Assembly (NCBI RefSeq): GCF_000226315.1
Contig: NC_016026.1
Span: forward strand, 2,108,001 to 2,172,000
DNA from: Micavibrio aeruginosavorus ARL-13
GTDB lineage: Bacteria; Pseudomonadota; Alphaproteobacteria; Micavibrionales; Micavibrionaceae
Reading direction: 5' to 3'
Length of the DNA: 64,000 nt
The translations under genes and the position numbers were made by a program. The notes beneath the pieces were generated by a model that saw only the letters and a program-made list of their open reading frames with translations, did no database searches and was not told the DNA's origin. Below are positions 49,767 through 57,905 of the stretch, in pieces. How positions within the stretch are numbered: the first letter of the stretch is position 1; each line of letters begins with the position of its first letter.

Positions 49767-49791
49767 GGGCGCGATCAATTGGATCGCGCCC
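49767..49791 (+). terminator. Terminator of the small gene at 49509
   Basis: GGGCGCGATC (49767-49776) pairs perfectly with GATCGCGCCC (49782-49791) and is followed on the plus strand by TTTCTTTG. It is 28 bp past the stop codon. Confidence 0.85.
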
Positions 49792-49815
49792 CTTTCTTTG
49801 TCTTGATCGATCCCG

Positions 49816-50175
49816 TTACACCGGACGCGGGCCGTTGCGGCGGTATGGCTCGGAGGACGGAGTCCAGCCCAGCGCTTTGGCCGTTTGCGCCAAACCATAA
49901 ATTTCAACCAGCGTATCGTTGGATGAATGACGCGCAAAATCCTGACGCAGGCGGATCATCTGAGACCAGGTCTGGGCCAGCGGATCCGTGCAATGATCCA
50001 TCACAGCCAGATCCGTATCATCAAAGGCGTGCGCCGCGTGATTGGCCATGACATTGTTCCCGCCCGGGCCAATCTGGTCATTCCAGATCGCAATGCCGGC
50101 GGCATAAATCCGCTGGGCCGCCTCTGCGGCGGCCAGATGCAATGTTTTATAGCGGGTCTTGTCAAATCCATACAT
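49816..50175 (-). CDS. Hypothetical protein, 119 aa
   Basis: This small soluble protein (MYGFDKTRYKTLHLAAAEAAQ...) has no recognised domain. It is rich in Ala, His and Asp, with a probable helical first half and a Pro/Arg-rich end. The ATG at 50175 has GGAGAC upstream in the minus-strand sequence. It lies just past the rplA terminator (50216-50250) on the same strand, so it either uses readthrough or a promoter in the 40 bp between, where none is clear. It converges on the 49509 gene. Confidence 0.62.
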   Translation of the reverse strand: MYGFDKTRYKTLHLAAAEAAQRIYAAGIAIWNDQIGPGGNNVMANHAAHAFDDTDLAVMDHCTDPLAQTWSQMIRLRQDFARHSSNDTLVEIYGLAQTAKALGWTPSSEPYRRNGPRPV

Positions 50176-50215
50176 CGTTCACGTCTCCTTCGTTTTTGTT
50201 ACACCAGATAAAGAA

Positions 50216-50250
50216 GAAGCCCCGCCTCAAACTTTTTGGGGCGGGGCTTC
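50216..50250 (-). terminator. Rho-independent terminator after rplA
   Basis: GAAGCCCCGCC (50216-50226) pairs perfectly with GGCGGGGCTTC (50240-50250) and is followed on the minus strand by TTCTTTATC. It ends the rplK-rplA transcript 20 bp past the rplA stop. Confidence 0.85.
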
Positions 50251-50270
50251 TCGAACACTTACATCATCGC

Positions 50271-50984
50271 TTAGGCGGCTTTGCCTGCGGAGGTTTCCGC
50301 GGCCACGCTGCTCAGGTCGATTTTCATGCCCGGGCCCATCGTCGTGGACAGGGTCACTTTCTTCATGTAGTTGCCGCGTGCGCCAGCCGGCTTCGCGCGT
50401 TGGATCGCGGTGATGAACGCTTTCACGTTATCAACCAGCTTGCCTTCGGCGAAGGATGCTTTGCCAACACCCGCTTGCACGATACCTTCTTTGTTCGCAC
50501 GGAATTCGATGGAACCACCTTTGGCGGCTTCAATTGCTTTCGCAACATCCATCGTTACGGTGCCCAGTTTCGGGTTCGGCATCAGGCCTTTCGGACCCAG
50601 AACGCGCGCCATACGACCCATCAGGCCCATCATGTCCGGCGTTGCGATACAACGATCGAAGTTGATGTTGCCAGCCAGAACCTGTTCAACCAGATCCTCT
50701 GCACCAACGATGTCGGCACCGGCTTTTTTCGCTTCTTCGGCTTTTGCGTCTTTAGCGAAAACAGCAACGCGAACTTTCGCGCCTGTACCGTGCGGCAGTT
50801 CAACCATGCCACGGACCATTTGGTCGGCGTGACGCGGGTCAATGCCCAGGTTCATGGCGATTTCGAACGTTTCGTCGAATTTGCGGGCTTTTGCGGCGTT
50901 CTGCAGAACCTTGACGGCTTCTTCAACCGTGTAGGATTTCGTGCGATCGAACAGAGCCAGAGCGGCTTTCATTTTCTTGCTCAT
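50271..50984 (-). CDS. rplA: Ribosomal protein L1
   Basis: L1 forms the mobile stalk on the E-site side of the 50S subunit and in many bacteria represses its own operon. The protein (237 aa) contains the conserved [14 protein letters not shown] and [21 protein letters not shown] stretches. Two ATGs are in frame; the one at 50984 is chosen because GGAGG lies 9 nt upstream, whereas it lies only 3 nt before the ATG at 50990. It follows rplK almost directly. Confidence 0.97.
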   Translation of the reverse strand: MSKKMKAALALFDRTKSYTVEEAVKVLQNAAKARKFDETFEIAMNLGIDPRHADQMVRGMVELPHGTGAKVRVAVFAKDAKAEEAKKAGADIVGAEDLVEQVLAGNINFDRCIATPDMMGLMGRMARVLGPKGLMPNPKLGTVTMDVAKAIEAAKGGSIEFRANKEGIVQAGVGKASFAEGKLVDNVKAFITAIQRAKPAGARGNYMKKVTLSTTMGPGMKIDLSSVAAETSAGKAA

Positions 50985-50989
50985 GATCA

Positions 50990-51424
50990 TTAACCTCCAA
51001 CCACTTCAACGCCCATGGAACGTGCGGAACCTTCGACCATGCGCATTGCGCCTTCGATGTCCTTCGCGTTCAGGTCAACCATTTTCAGTTCGGCAATTTC
51101 TTTCACCTGTTTACGGGTGACTTTGCCAACGGTCGGACCTTTGCCCACGGTACCGGAACCCGACTTAATGCCAGCGGCTTTCTTGATCAAGAAAGTCATC
51201 GGCGGGGTTTTGGTGATGAAGGTAAAGGAGCGGTCTTGATACACCGTGATCACAACCGGAATGGGCATGCCCTTTTCCAGCTTTTCTGTTTTGGCGTTAA
51301 ACGCCTTACAGAATTCCATGATGTTTACGCCATGTTGACCCAGCGCCGGACCGATCGGCGGCGACGGGTTAGCGGAGCCAGCCGCTACCTGGAGCTTAAT
51401 ATAGCCAGTAATCTGCTTTGCCAT
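50990..51424 (-). CDS. rplK: Ribosomal protein L11
   Basis: L11 is at the GTPase-associated centre and is the thiostrepton-related site. The ATG at 51424 ([16 protein letters not shown]) is the universal start; a longer in-frame start upstream is not conserved. The 144-aa protein has the [20 protein letters not shown] segment and the C-terminal rRNA-binding domain with [10 protein letters not shown]. It is preceded by its own promoter at 51550-51578 and not fused to nusG. Confidence 0.97.
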   Translation of the reverse strand: MAKQITGYIKLQVAAGSANPSPPIGPALGQHGVNIMEFCKAFNAKTEKLEKGMPIPVVITVYQDRSFTFITKTPPMTFLIKKAAGIKSGSGTVGKGPTVGKVTRKQVKEIAELKMVDLNAKDIEGAMRMVEGSARSMGVEVVGG

Positions 51425-51549
51425 TGTTTTCCTCCGTTTTTCAAAAGCAAACGGGTCCGTGGTACGGCCGGGTGAATGGTCTTGAAACCACCCTGACAGC
51501 CTCCCACGATCCACGCCCCCGGCCCGCAAAACGGACCAAAGGACGCGGC

Positions 51550-51578
51550 ACCATAGGGATTCCGCCTTATGAAATCAA
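51550..51578 (-). promoter_or_regulatory. Promoter of rplK-rplA
   Basis: On the minus strand TTGATT (51573-51578) is followed after 17 bp by TATGGT (51550-51555). The start is near 51543, about 120 nt before rplK. It comes immediately after the terminator of the upstream orphan gene (51588-51604), which supports a fresh start of transcription here. Confidence 0.65.
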
Positions 51579-51587
51579 GCAAAAAGA

Positions 51588-51604
51588 GTCCCCAAAACGG
51601 GGAC
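51588..51604 (-). terminator. Terminator after the orphan gene at 51617
   Basis: GTCCCC (51588-51593) pairs with GGGGAC (51599-51604) and is followed on the minus strand by TCTTTTTG. The stem is short, but the position 13 bp past the stop codon and the T run fit an intrinsic terminator. Confidence 0.65.
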
Positions 51605-51616
51605 CGCGCCGGCGCC

Positions 51617-51994
51617 TTACTTAATCAGACGCATGCCGGCACGCACCCGCGCCCGGCCCGTATCCGCACCCGCTTGGGCCGCCGGTGTGGTCCAGTCCTG
51701 CCCCTTCAGGGATTCAAGGCTATCCAATTGAATTTCAATGATTTTTGCGATTTTGCGGTCCGCCATCGCGTCCGATGCGGCCAAATGACCCGCCACGGCC
51801 CGGGCCAGATCCTCGCCCAGCGTCACAACCCCTGCCCCGTCATCCCGCGCATCATCGGCCCGGAGGCTGATGGTCCAACGCCCCTGATCCGGGTGAAACC
51901 CCCGAAACCCGCCGACAACCGGGGCTTTCAGCGCTTGAATCTGGGCGGCCATATCCCGCACGCGGGCGAATTCGAGAGAGAGAGGGTTCGACAT
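51617..51994 (-). CDS. Hypothetical protein between nusG and rplK
   Basis: This 125-aa soluble protein (MSNPLSLEFARVRDMAAQIQ...) belongs to no family I recognise. The middle part alternates strand-like stretches (GRWTISLRADDARDD) with a long helix (KIAKIIEIQLDSLESLKGQ). The ATG at 51994 has CAGGAAG close upstream; a longer start at 52015 is possible. It is flanked by terminators on both sides (nusG side and 51588-51604), so it is a separate unit wedged between nusG and rplK, which are normally adjacent. Confidence 0.65.
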   Translation of the reverse strand: MSNPLSLEFARVRDMAAQIQALKAPVVGGFRGFHPDQGRWTISLRADDARDDGAGVVTLGEDLARAVAGHLAASDAMADRKIAKIIEIQLDSLESLKGQDWTTPAAQAGADTGRARVRAGMRLIK

Positions 51995-52100
51995 AACGCT
52001 TCCTGTTCTTTTCATGTTTTTTTGAAGCCTAGCACCGCCAGTCCAGCGAGGCAAAACGATTATCCCGCCCCGCCCCCAAGGCCGATATGCACAACAAAAA

Positions 52101-52121
52101 CCCCCTCCCAGAGGGAGGGGG
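52101..52121 (-). terminator. Terminator after secE-nusG
   Basis: CCCCCTCCC (52101-52109) pairs perfectly with GGGAGGGGG (52113-52121) and is followed on the minus strand by TTTTTGTTG. It overlaps one arm of the repeat element at 52101-52225. It lies about 125 bp past the nusG stop. Confidence 0.75.
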
Positions 52122-52225
52122 TTGGGGGAGGGGTTTCAAAGTCCGTTTTTAAAGACGGCACAATCAACCCCTCGCAATAAACATCCTTCCCCCTCACCCC
52201 AACCCTCTCCCCATGGGAGAGGGGG
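52101..52225. repeat. C/G-rich inverted repeat element
   Basis: A G-rich arm (52113-52133, GGGAGGGGGTTGGGGGAGGGG type) is mirrored by a C-rich arm at 52190-52213 (CCCCCTCACCCCAACCCTC type) that ends in its own hairpin CCCTCTCCC..GGGAGAGGG. About 56 bp of ordinary sequence lie between the arms. This CCCCAACCCTCTCCCC motif is common in intergenic repeats of proteobacteria. The left arm also acts as a terminator. Confidence 0.6.
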
Positions 52226-52245
52226 CGACGCGGATAGGCAACCCT

Positions 52246-52779
52246 TTAGGCGATTTTTTCAACCTGCGTGAATTCCAGTTCCACCGGGGTCGCGCGACCG
52301 AAGATGGAAACGGATACTTTCAGGCGGCCTTTTTCTTCGTCGATATCTTCAACAACACCGTTGAAGGATGCGAACGGACCTTCGGCCACTTTCACTTCTT
52401 CGCCGATATCGAACATCACGCTCGGGCGCGGACGCTCAACACCCTCTTGGATTTGTTTCAGCAGGCGCTCGGCCTCTTTCTCGCTGATCGGGGACGGACG
52501 GTTGCCCGCGCCCAGGAAGCCCGTCACTTTCGGTGTATCTTTCACCAAGTGCCAGACTTCGTCACTCATATCCAGCTTGGCCAGAACATAGCCCGGGAAG
52601 AATTTGCGTTCGGCGTTGACCTTTTGGCCACGGCGCATTTCCATCACTTCTTCGGTCGGAACCATGATCTGCTCAACACGATCTTCCAGACCGTGTTTCT
52701 TTGCCTTTTCCATCAGGGATTCGGCAACCTTGTTTTCAAAACCGGAATAGACGTGCAACACATACCAACGCTTTGCCAT
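52246..52779 (-). CDS. nusG: Transcription factor NusG
   Basis: NusG binds RNA polymerase at the clamp and couples it to Rho or to ribosomes. The 177-aa protein has the NGN domain starting MAKRWYVLHVYSGFENKVAES, with the FFPGYVLAKLDMSDEVWHLV core. A C-terminal KOW domain follows (EVKVAEGPFASFNGVVEDID). It lies 51 bp after secE and is ended by the terminator at 52101-52121. Nothing is missing. Confidence 0.98.
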   Translation of the reverse strand: MAKRWYVLHVYSGFENKVAESLMEKAKKHGLEDRVEQIMVPTEEVMEMRRGQKVNAERKFFPGYVLAKLDMSDEVWHLVKDTPKVTGFLGAGNRPSPISEKEAERLLKQIQEGVERPRPSVMFDIGEEVKVAEGPFASFNGVVEDIDEEKGRLKVSVSIFGRATPVELEFTQVEKIA

Positions 52780-52830
52780 TTCAATCTCTCTTCGTTTTTG
52801 CTGTTCGTTTAAATCTGTTTCGAAATCGTA

Positions 52831-53028
52831 TTACGCACCAAGACCGATGATGAATTGCACCAGGAAGGCAATGATCTGGTCGGCGGTAAACAGGAAGATG
52901 GCCGCAATCGTCACCATGATAAACACGGCGATCGTGCTGACCGTGGTTTCCTTGCGGGTCGGCCAGGTGACCTTTTTCATTTCGGCCTTCACCTGACGGA
53001 AATATGTAACAGGGCTCAATTTTGCCAT
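52831..53028 (-). CDS. secE: Preprotein translocase subunit SecE
   Basis: SecE clamps SecY in the Sec translocon. This is the short, single-helix form (65 aa). It has an amphipathic N-terminal part with VKAEMKKVTWPTRKET and one transmembrane segment (about 33-60). The ATG at 53028 (MAKLSPVTYF) is preceded by AAGGA at 9 nt; a TTG three codons earlier is rejected. It precedes nusG, as is usual, but is separated from tRNA-Trp by a plus-strand dus gene. Confidence 0.95.
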   Translation of the reverse strand: MAKLSPVTYFRQVKAEMKKVTWPTRKETTVSTIAVFIMVTIAAIFLFTADQIIAFLVQFIIGLGA

Positions 53029-53276
53029 TTCAATCAATCCTTTAAGCGCAGTTTAACGCGGGTCTTTTCCACCACAGGTTCGTATCGCGGCGAGGCCGTT
53101 TGTCGAAGAACCAGATTGTCGGGGAAATAAGATAAGGATTTTTAGCCCAAGGCGCGCCAGAATGCCAGTGAAAAATAGGCCCACGCCAGCGCCCACCGCA
53201 CTTTTCTCTGTTATTCATAAGCGGATAAAGGCATAAAACGGACCCTAGACCCGCATAAGTGAGGCACCACCCGGCT

Positions 53277-54245
53277 ATGGGCTTTTTGATTGGCAATATC
53301 GACATTCCGGACCCCGTGTTTCTGGCCCCCATGTCCGGCATCAGCGACCTGCCCTTTCGCCGGTTGGTGAAGCGCCATGGCGCGGGCCTGGTCTTTTCGG
53401 AAATGATCGCCAGCCGCGCGACATTGCAGGAGGAAACCCAATCCCTCCGCATCAATGCCGATAATTACGCCGAAGAATTTCCCATGGCTGTGCAACTGGC
53501 CGGGTGCGAACCCGACATCATGGCCGAGGCCGCCAAAATCAATGTCGGGCGCGGGGCCGCCATCATCGACATCAATTTCGGATGCCCGGTGAAAAAGATC
53601 GTCAAAAAATTCGCAGGCTCTGCCCTGATGAAGGATGAACCGCTGGCCTGCGCCATCATGGAAGCCACAGTGAAGGCCGTAAACGTTCCCGTCACCGTGA
53701 AAATGCGGTTGGGATGGGACGCGGACAATTTAAACGCCCCGCGACTGGCCAAAATGGCCGAAGATGTTGGCGTACAAATGGTCACGGTCCATGGCCGTAC
53801 GCGGTGCCAGATGTACAAGGGCGAAGCCAATTGGGATGCCGTGCGCGCGGTGAAAGACGCCGTCAAAATCCCCGTGGTCATCAACGGCGATATCCTGACC
53901 CCCGAAGATGCCGAAGCCGCCCTCAAAGCCTCTGGCGCGGATGGCGTGATGATCGGGCGCGGCAGTTGTGGCAAGCCATGGGTGTTAAAACAGACGATGG
54001 ATTATTTGCGCACCGGCACCGCCAGCGCCCCGCCGCCCGAAGCCGACCGCCTGCGCCTTATTCAGGACCATTACGACGCCATCATTGATTATTACGGCGA
54101 ATTCAAAGGCGTCGCCATCGCCCGCAAACATTTGTCGTGGTACGCCACCGACATGGCCGGCGCGAACGAATTTCGCGACCGCATCAACAAAGAAAAAGAC
54201 CCCGCGATGGTCCGCCGGATGGTGGATGAACAGTTTGCGGCGTAA
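53277..54245 (+). CDS. tRNA-dihydrouridine synthase (DusB-like)
   Basis: This flavoenzyme reduces specific uridines in the tRNA D-loop. The TIM-barrel core shows [15 protein letters not shown] near residue 17. The active-site motif is [10 protein letters not shown] with catalytic Cys103. [16 protein letters not shown] and the phosphate-binding [13 protein letters not shown] follow. The length is 322 aa, and the overall sequence fits the NifR3/DusB group. The ATG at 53277 is preferred to a GTG at 53259. It points opposite to tRNA-Trp and secE, sitting in the gap between them. Confidence 0.93.
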   Translation: MGFLIGNIDIPDPVFLAPMSGISDLPFRRLVKRHGAGLVFSEMIASRATLQEETQSLRINADNYAEEFPMAVQLAGCEPDIMAEAAKINVGRGAAIIDINFGCPVKKIVKKFAGSALMKDEPLACAIMEATVKAVNVPVTVKMRLGWDADNLNAPRLAKMAEDVGVQMVTVHGRTRCQMYKGEANWDAVRAVKDAVKIPVVINGDILTPEDAEAALKASGADGVMIGRGSCGKPWVLKQTMDYLRTGTASAPPPEADRLRLIQDHYDAIIDYYGEFKGVAIARKHLSWYATDMAGANEFRDRINKEKDPAMVRRMVDEQFAA

Positions 54246-54331
54246 ATTTTTCGGCTGAATTGTCTGAAAAATGGCAGGGCCCACGTGCGCTTGCACGCAA
54301 AACAAAAGGCCACCTATCTTAATTGAGAAAA

Positions 54332-54407
54332 TGGCAGGGGCAGAAGGGCTCGAACCCTCGACCTACGGTTTTGGAGACCGTCGCTCTACCAACTGAGCTA
54401 TACCCCT
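54332..54407 (-). tRNA. trpT: tRNA-Trp (anticodon CCA)
   Basis: On the minus strand a full cloverleaf can be drawn. The acceptor stem AGGGGTA pairs with TGCCCCT, the D arm has AGCTCAGTTGGTAGAGC, and the anticodon stem ACGGT encloses the loop CTCCAAA with anticodon CCA. The T arm contains GGTTCGAGCCC-type sequence. The discriminator is G73 and the 3' CCA is encoded. It keeps the ancient tuf-trpT-secE order, although prkA-yeaH-spoVR and dus lie between the members. Confidence 0.96.
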
Positions 54408-54486
54408 AGCGCGTCAAGGCCCCTGTTTAACCATATCCGGGGGCTGATTTCCAGTGAAAATTATAACCCACACCCCGTTCATAAAG

Positions 54487-54517
54487 CAAAACCCCCAGCC
54501 AAAGACCGGGGGTTTTG
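54487..54517 (-). terminator. Terminator after spoVR-like gene
   Basis: CAAAACCCCC (54487-54496) pairs with GGGGGTTTTG (54508-54517) over 10 bp, with an 11-nt loop. The stem-encoded T run and a following CTTTAT on the minus strand support termination. It is 18 bp past the stop of the SpoVR-family gene. Confidence 0.8.
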
Positions 54518-54534
54518 AATAAATTTGAACGGGA

Positions 54535-56190
54535 TTAGATGTTGTACTTCATCTTATCGCCGATTTTCAGGCCACGTTCCGCCGCATTGGTCGGTACAGA
54601 GATCGTTGCGCCAACGGTGCCTGACTCCGGATCAACGGAGTGGAGAACAACCGGATGGCCCCACAAGCTGTACAAATGCTTCAGCACGCCCTTGGTGTTT
54701 TCCTCGTGCAGCGGACGGTATTTAAAGATTTTGTGCTGCAGGGTCAGGCTGCGGTCACCGCGGTAATTGTAACCCGCTACTTCAATCGCCGGCTCACGCT
54801 CCGCCAGGCGGTATTGGGCCGCCAAGCGCTCGGCAATCACCTTGTAACCGTCACGGTTCTGAACCGCATCAACGACCAGGAACTCCTCCAGCTCGTCGTC
54901 ATGGATGTTGAACATACCCATGTCGCGGATCACTTTCGGCGACAGGAATTGCTCGATAAAGCTTTCATCCTTGAAGTTCTGCATCGCCCATTTCAGCGTC
55001 GGCAGCCATTCCTTGCCGGCGATGTCCGGGAAATATTCGCGGTCTTCGTCGGTCGGGTTTTCGCACATACGTTTGATATCTTGGTAGATCGCAAAGCCCA
55101 GCGCATAGGGGTTCCAGCCGCTGTAATACGGGCTGTCGAATTCCGGTTGGAACAGAACGCCGCAATGCGATTGGACGAATTCCATCGACATTCCATCGTC
55201 GATCAAATCCATTTCATGCAGGTCATTCATGATCGTGTAGTGCCAGAAGCTGGCCCAGCCTTCGTTCATGACCTGGGTTTGGCGTTGCGGATAGAAATAT
55301 TGAGACAGGTCGCTGACCCGGCGCACCAGATCACGCTGCCATTCCTGCAAATGCGGGGCATAGGCGGCAACATAGCGCAGCAGGTTTTCTTCCAGATCGG
55401 CGGGGAACAATTGTTTTTCGCCGTTGTCGTTTGCAACATTGTTGAACGCGTCGCGGAAGACCGGGCTGTCCATCAAGGGGTTTACGTTGCGCTGACGCAT
55501 TTCTTCCAGTTCGGCGCGACGGGCGGCATCTTCCTGCGGGGTGCGCGTTTTCGGCTTGTTATAGCGGTTTACGCCATAATTTTGCAGGGCATGCGCCGCA
55601 TCCAGAACCTTTTCAACTTCTTCCTGGCCGTATTTATCTTCATAGCGCAGAACGGCTTCGCACATGGCGGCTTGATCCGCCAGAATGTTCCGCGGTTTTG
55701 TAAACTGCTTGAACATGTGGTTGCCCTTGAAGAAGGAATTGTGGCCATAGCTGGCGTGAGCAATGACCAGCATCTGCATGGTTTTGGTGTTGCTGTCCAT
55801 GCAATAGGCAATCGCCGGATCGGTGTTAATCACGATCTCGTACGCCAGACCGGACCGCCCTTGGTTATAGGACTTTCCTTCCTGTTCACGCTGCATCCCG
55901 AAGGACCAGTGCGGATAGCTTTCCGGCAGCCCAACGGATGCGTACAGATCCAGCATCGTTTCCGCAGAAATAATTTCGATGCGGTTTTTATAGGTATCCA
56001 GACCGTATTTATCGTGCGCCAGAATGGAAATGACCTTGTCCGCCAGCTCAATCCAGTTGCGCGGAATGTCCTTGTCCTCGGCCCCGGGAACCAGCTCGAG
56101 CTTATAATCCCAGTCATCCGCCTTTTTAAAGACATCACGACCATCGACATAGTTGCTCAGCAAATCCTCGATTTTCTCGCGGAAGCCCAT
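54535..56190 (-). CDS. SpoVR/YcgB family protein
   Basis: SpoVR-family proteins occur widely together with PrkA and YeaH, and their biochemical role is unknown. The B. subtilis member is named for spore cortex formation. This 551-aa protein has the family hallmarks: YKNRIEIISAETMLDLYASVG, YPHWSFG near residue 92, the HASYGHNSFFKGNHMF stretch with conserved His, and GWASFWHYTIMNDLHE with conserved Trp/His. The C-terminal 90 residues form a separate small domain. It is the third gene of the prkA-yeaH-spoVR run. Confidence 0.93.
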   Translation of the reverse strand: MGFREKIEDLLSNYVDGRDVFKKADDWDYKLELVPGAEDKDIPRNWIELADKVISILAHDKYGLDTYKNRIEIISAETMLDLYASVGLPESYPHWSFGMQREQEGKSYNQGRSGLAYEIVINTDPAIAYCMDSNTKTMQMLVIAHASYGHNSFFKGNHMFKQFTKPRNILADQAAMCEAVLRYEDKYGQEEVEKVLDAAHALQNYGVNRYNKPKTRTPQEDAARRAELEEMRQRNVNPLMDSPVFRDAFNNVANDNGEKQLFPADLEENLLRYVAAYAPHLQEWQRDLVRRVSDLSQYFYPQRQTQVMNEGWASFWHYTIMNDLHEMDLIDDGMSMEFVQSHCGVLFQPEFDSPYYSGWNPYALGFAIYQDIKRMCENPTDEDREYFPDIAGKEWLPTLKWAMQNFKDESFIEQFLSPKVIRDMGMFNIHDDELEEFLVVDAVQNRDGYKVIAERLAAQYRLAEREPAIEVAGYNYRGDRSLTLQHKIFKYRPLHEENTKGVLKHLYSLWGHPVVLHSVDPESGTVGATISVPTNAAERGLKIGDKMKYNI

Positions 56191-56274
56191 AACCTGTTCT
56201 GTTTTCTTTTTTCTTTTGCCATCTTTTAACTCTTTTTATCGTGCAGCGTTTTTAACGTTCAGCCGAATTGGCAA

Positions 56275-57732
56275 TTAAATCATGTCCAGCGATGCCGGGC
56301 GCAAATTTGCGCTGACATTCGTACCGGCACTGCGGCGTTGGAAAAATTCACGGAAGATCGGGAAAATTTCCTGACGGTTGCGGATTTGACCCATCCAGAA
56401 TTGGTCCGGGTGCTTGGCCTGAATTTCCGCATACATGTGCCACAGATTCTGGTGATCGCGCGGCGTGATTTCCGTGTAGAAATAAGCCTGCATGTCCTTC
56501 AACAGATCTTCGATCATCGGTTTGCACGCACGGGTGTCATCAGCCCAGTTGTCACCGTCCGACGCCTGCGCGCCATAGATGTTCCAGTTGCCGTCGCCGT
56601 AACGTTGGTCGATGATCTGACGCGTCAATTGCAATGCCGAAGACACCGTCGTCCCGCCGGTTTCGCGGCCATAGAAGAATTCCTTTTCGTCCACTTCCTT
56701 CGCTTCGGTGTGGTGACGCACGAAAACGATGTCCGTTTTCAAATAGTGACGTTTCAGGAAACGATAGAGCAGGAAGTAGAAAATCTTCGCCTGATCCTTG
56801 TGCTCCTGCGTCATCGAACCGGATACGTCCATGATACAAATCATCACAGCCTTGGAGTTCGGCAGCGGCTTTTTCGTATCAAAACGATATTTCAGGTCGG
56901 TGGATTCGTTCCAGGCAGCCGCGTTTTTCAGGCCCGGTGCCAGTTTTTTGATTTCGGTATCAATTTCAGCCATGCGCTTGGCATCATTCGGCTGAACAGC
57001 CGCACCAAATTCCGCGCTCAACTTTACGATCTGTCCTTTGATCCCGCGAATACGCTGAGCCATCGGCATCTCGGTCGGCTTGACGATTTTCACCTTGGCC
57101 GGGTCGGCAGGCGGAACGTAATCCGGTGCATAGGCCCGCAGAATTTCGCGTTTTTCCTGCAGCAAGGCCAGCATTTTGCGGTTGGCGTTCGCGCTCATCC
57201 CCATCACACGGCCCAGTTTTTCCGACTTGGAACGGGCCAGATCGAGTTTGCTGTGCGGGCCGGAGGACACGATACCAGCGCGCTGACGTTTATATTTCGT
57301 CAGGTCGGCTTCGCGTTTTTCTTCCAGGTTCGGCAATTCCAGATCGTCGAACAGATATTTCAGGAATTCTTCTTCGGACAAGTGGAAGGTGAAATCATCT
57401 TCACCGCCGCCGTTCTGGCCGGCGCCTTCGCCATTGCCACCGCTGCCACCACCATTCGGACGGCGGAAACGTTCGCCACCGACAAACTCTTTGTTGCCCG
57501 GGTGAACGATATCATTCACACCACCTTGACCGTGGCTGATGTGTGGTTGTTTCAAATCACGTTTGGGAATGCTGACATCCGTGCCACCGGCCCCAATGTC
57601 GGTGACGTTGCCATCGCTGATCGCACGATCGACAGCTTTTTTAATGTAACCTTTGTAACGCTCACGAAAACGGCGGCGACTGGCGGTTGTTTGCCCGCTG
57701 GATTGACCACGACGGTCGATGATCTCGCTCAC
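56275..57732 (-). CDS. YeaH/DUF444 family protein, GTG start
   Basis: YeaH-type proteins accompany the PrkA kinase and contain a von Willebrand A-like domain. The 485-aa protein starts SEIIDRRGQSSG after a GTG initiator at 57732, which has GGGAGAAGAG upstream; an in-frame TTG at 57777 is less likely. A Gly/Asn-rich linker spans about 93-110. A MIDAS-like metal motif, DVSGSM, is at 302-307, followed by GRETGGTTVSSAL near residue 370. It lies between prkA and spoVR and is probably a cytosolic partner of both. Confidence 0.92.
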   Translation of the reverse strand: MSEIIDRRGQSSGQTTASRRRFRERYKGYIKKAVDRAISDGNVTDIGAGGTDVSIPKRDLKQPHISHGQGGVNDIVHPGNKEFVGGERFRRPNGGGSGGNGEGAGQNGGGEDDFTFHLSEEEFLKYLFDDLELPNLEEKREADLTKYKRQRAGIVSSGPHSKLDLARSKSEKLGRVMGMSANANRKMLALLQEKREILRAYAPDYVPPADPAKVKIVKPTEMPMAQRIRGIKGQIVKLSAEFGAAVQPNDAKRMAEIDTEIKKLAPGLKNAAAWNESTDLKYRFDTKKPLPNSKAVMICIMDVSGSMTQEHKDQAKIFYFLLYRFLKRHYLKTDIVFVRHHTEAKEVDEKEFFYGRETGGTTVSSALQLTRQIIDQRYGDGNWNIYGAQASDGDNWADDTRACKPMIEDLLKDMQAYFYTEITPRDHQNLWHMYAEIQAKHPDQFWMGQIRNRQEIFPIFREFFQRRSAGTNVSANLRPASLDMI

Positions 57733-57832
57733 AGCTCTTCTCCCTGAAGATTTCTTTTTATTGTTTACGCTATGCAACGCGGTTTAGGCCAAAAAAGCAA
57801 GCTTTTTCACGGCGTTCCATCGGAATGAACAC

Positions 57833-57872
57833 AGCGCGGAATACCCTCCCCAATGGGTTTGTATTCCGCGCT
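57833..57872. other. Strong hairpin between prkA and yeaH
   Basis: AGCGCGGAATAC (57833-57844) pairs over 12 bp with GTATTCCGCGCT (57861-57872), and CCC/GGG inside can extend the stem. In the prkA-yeaH message it lies 33 bp after the prkA stop. No T tract follows, so it is more likely an RNA-stability or processing element than a terminator. An additional short A/T palindrome lies at 57791-57807. Confidence 0.55.
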
Positions 57873-57905
57873 GCGCCAGATTCGATTTCAAATAGGGTCG
57901 TAAAA

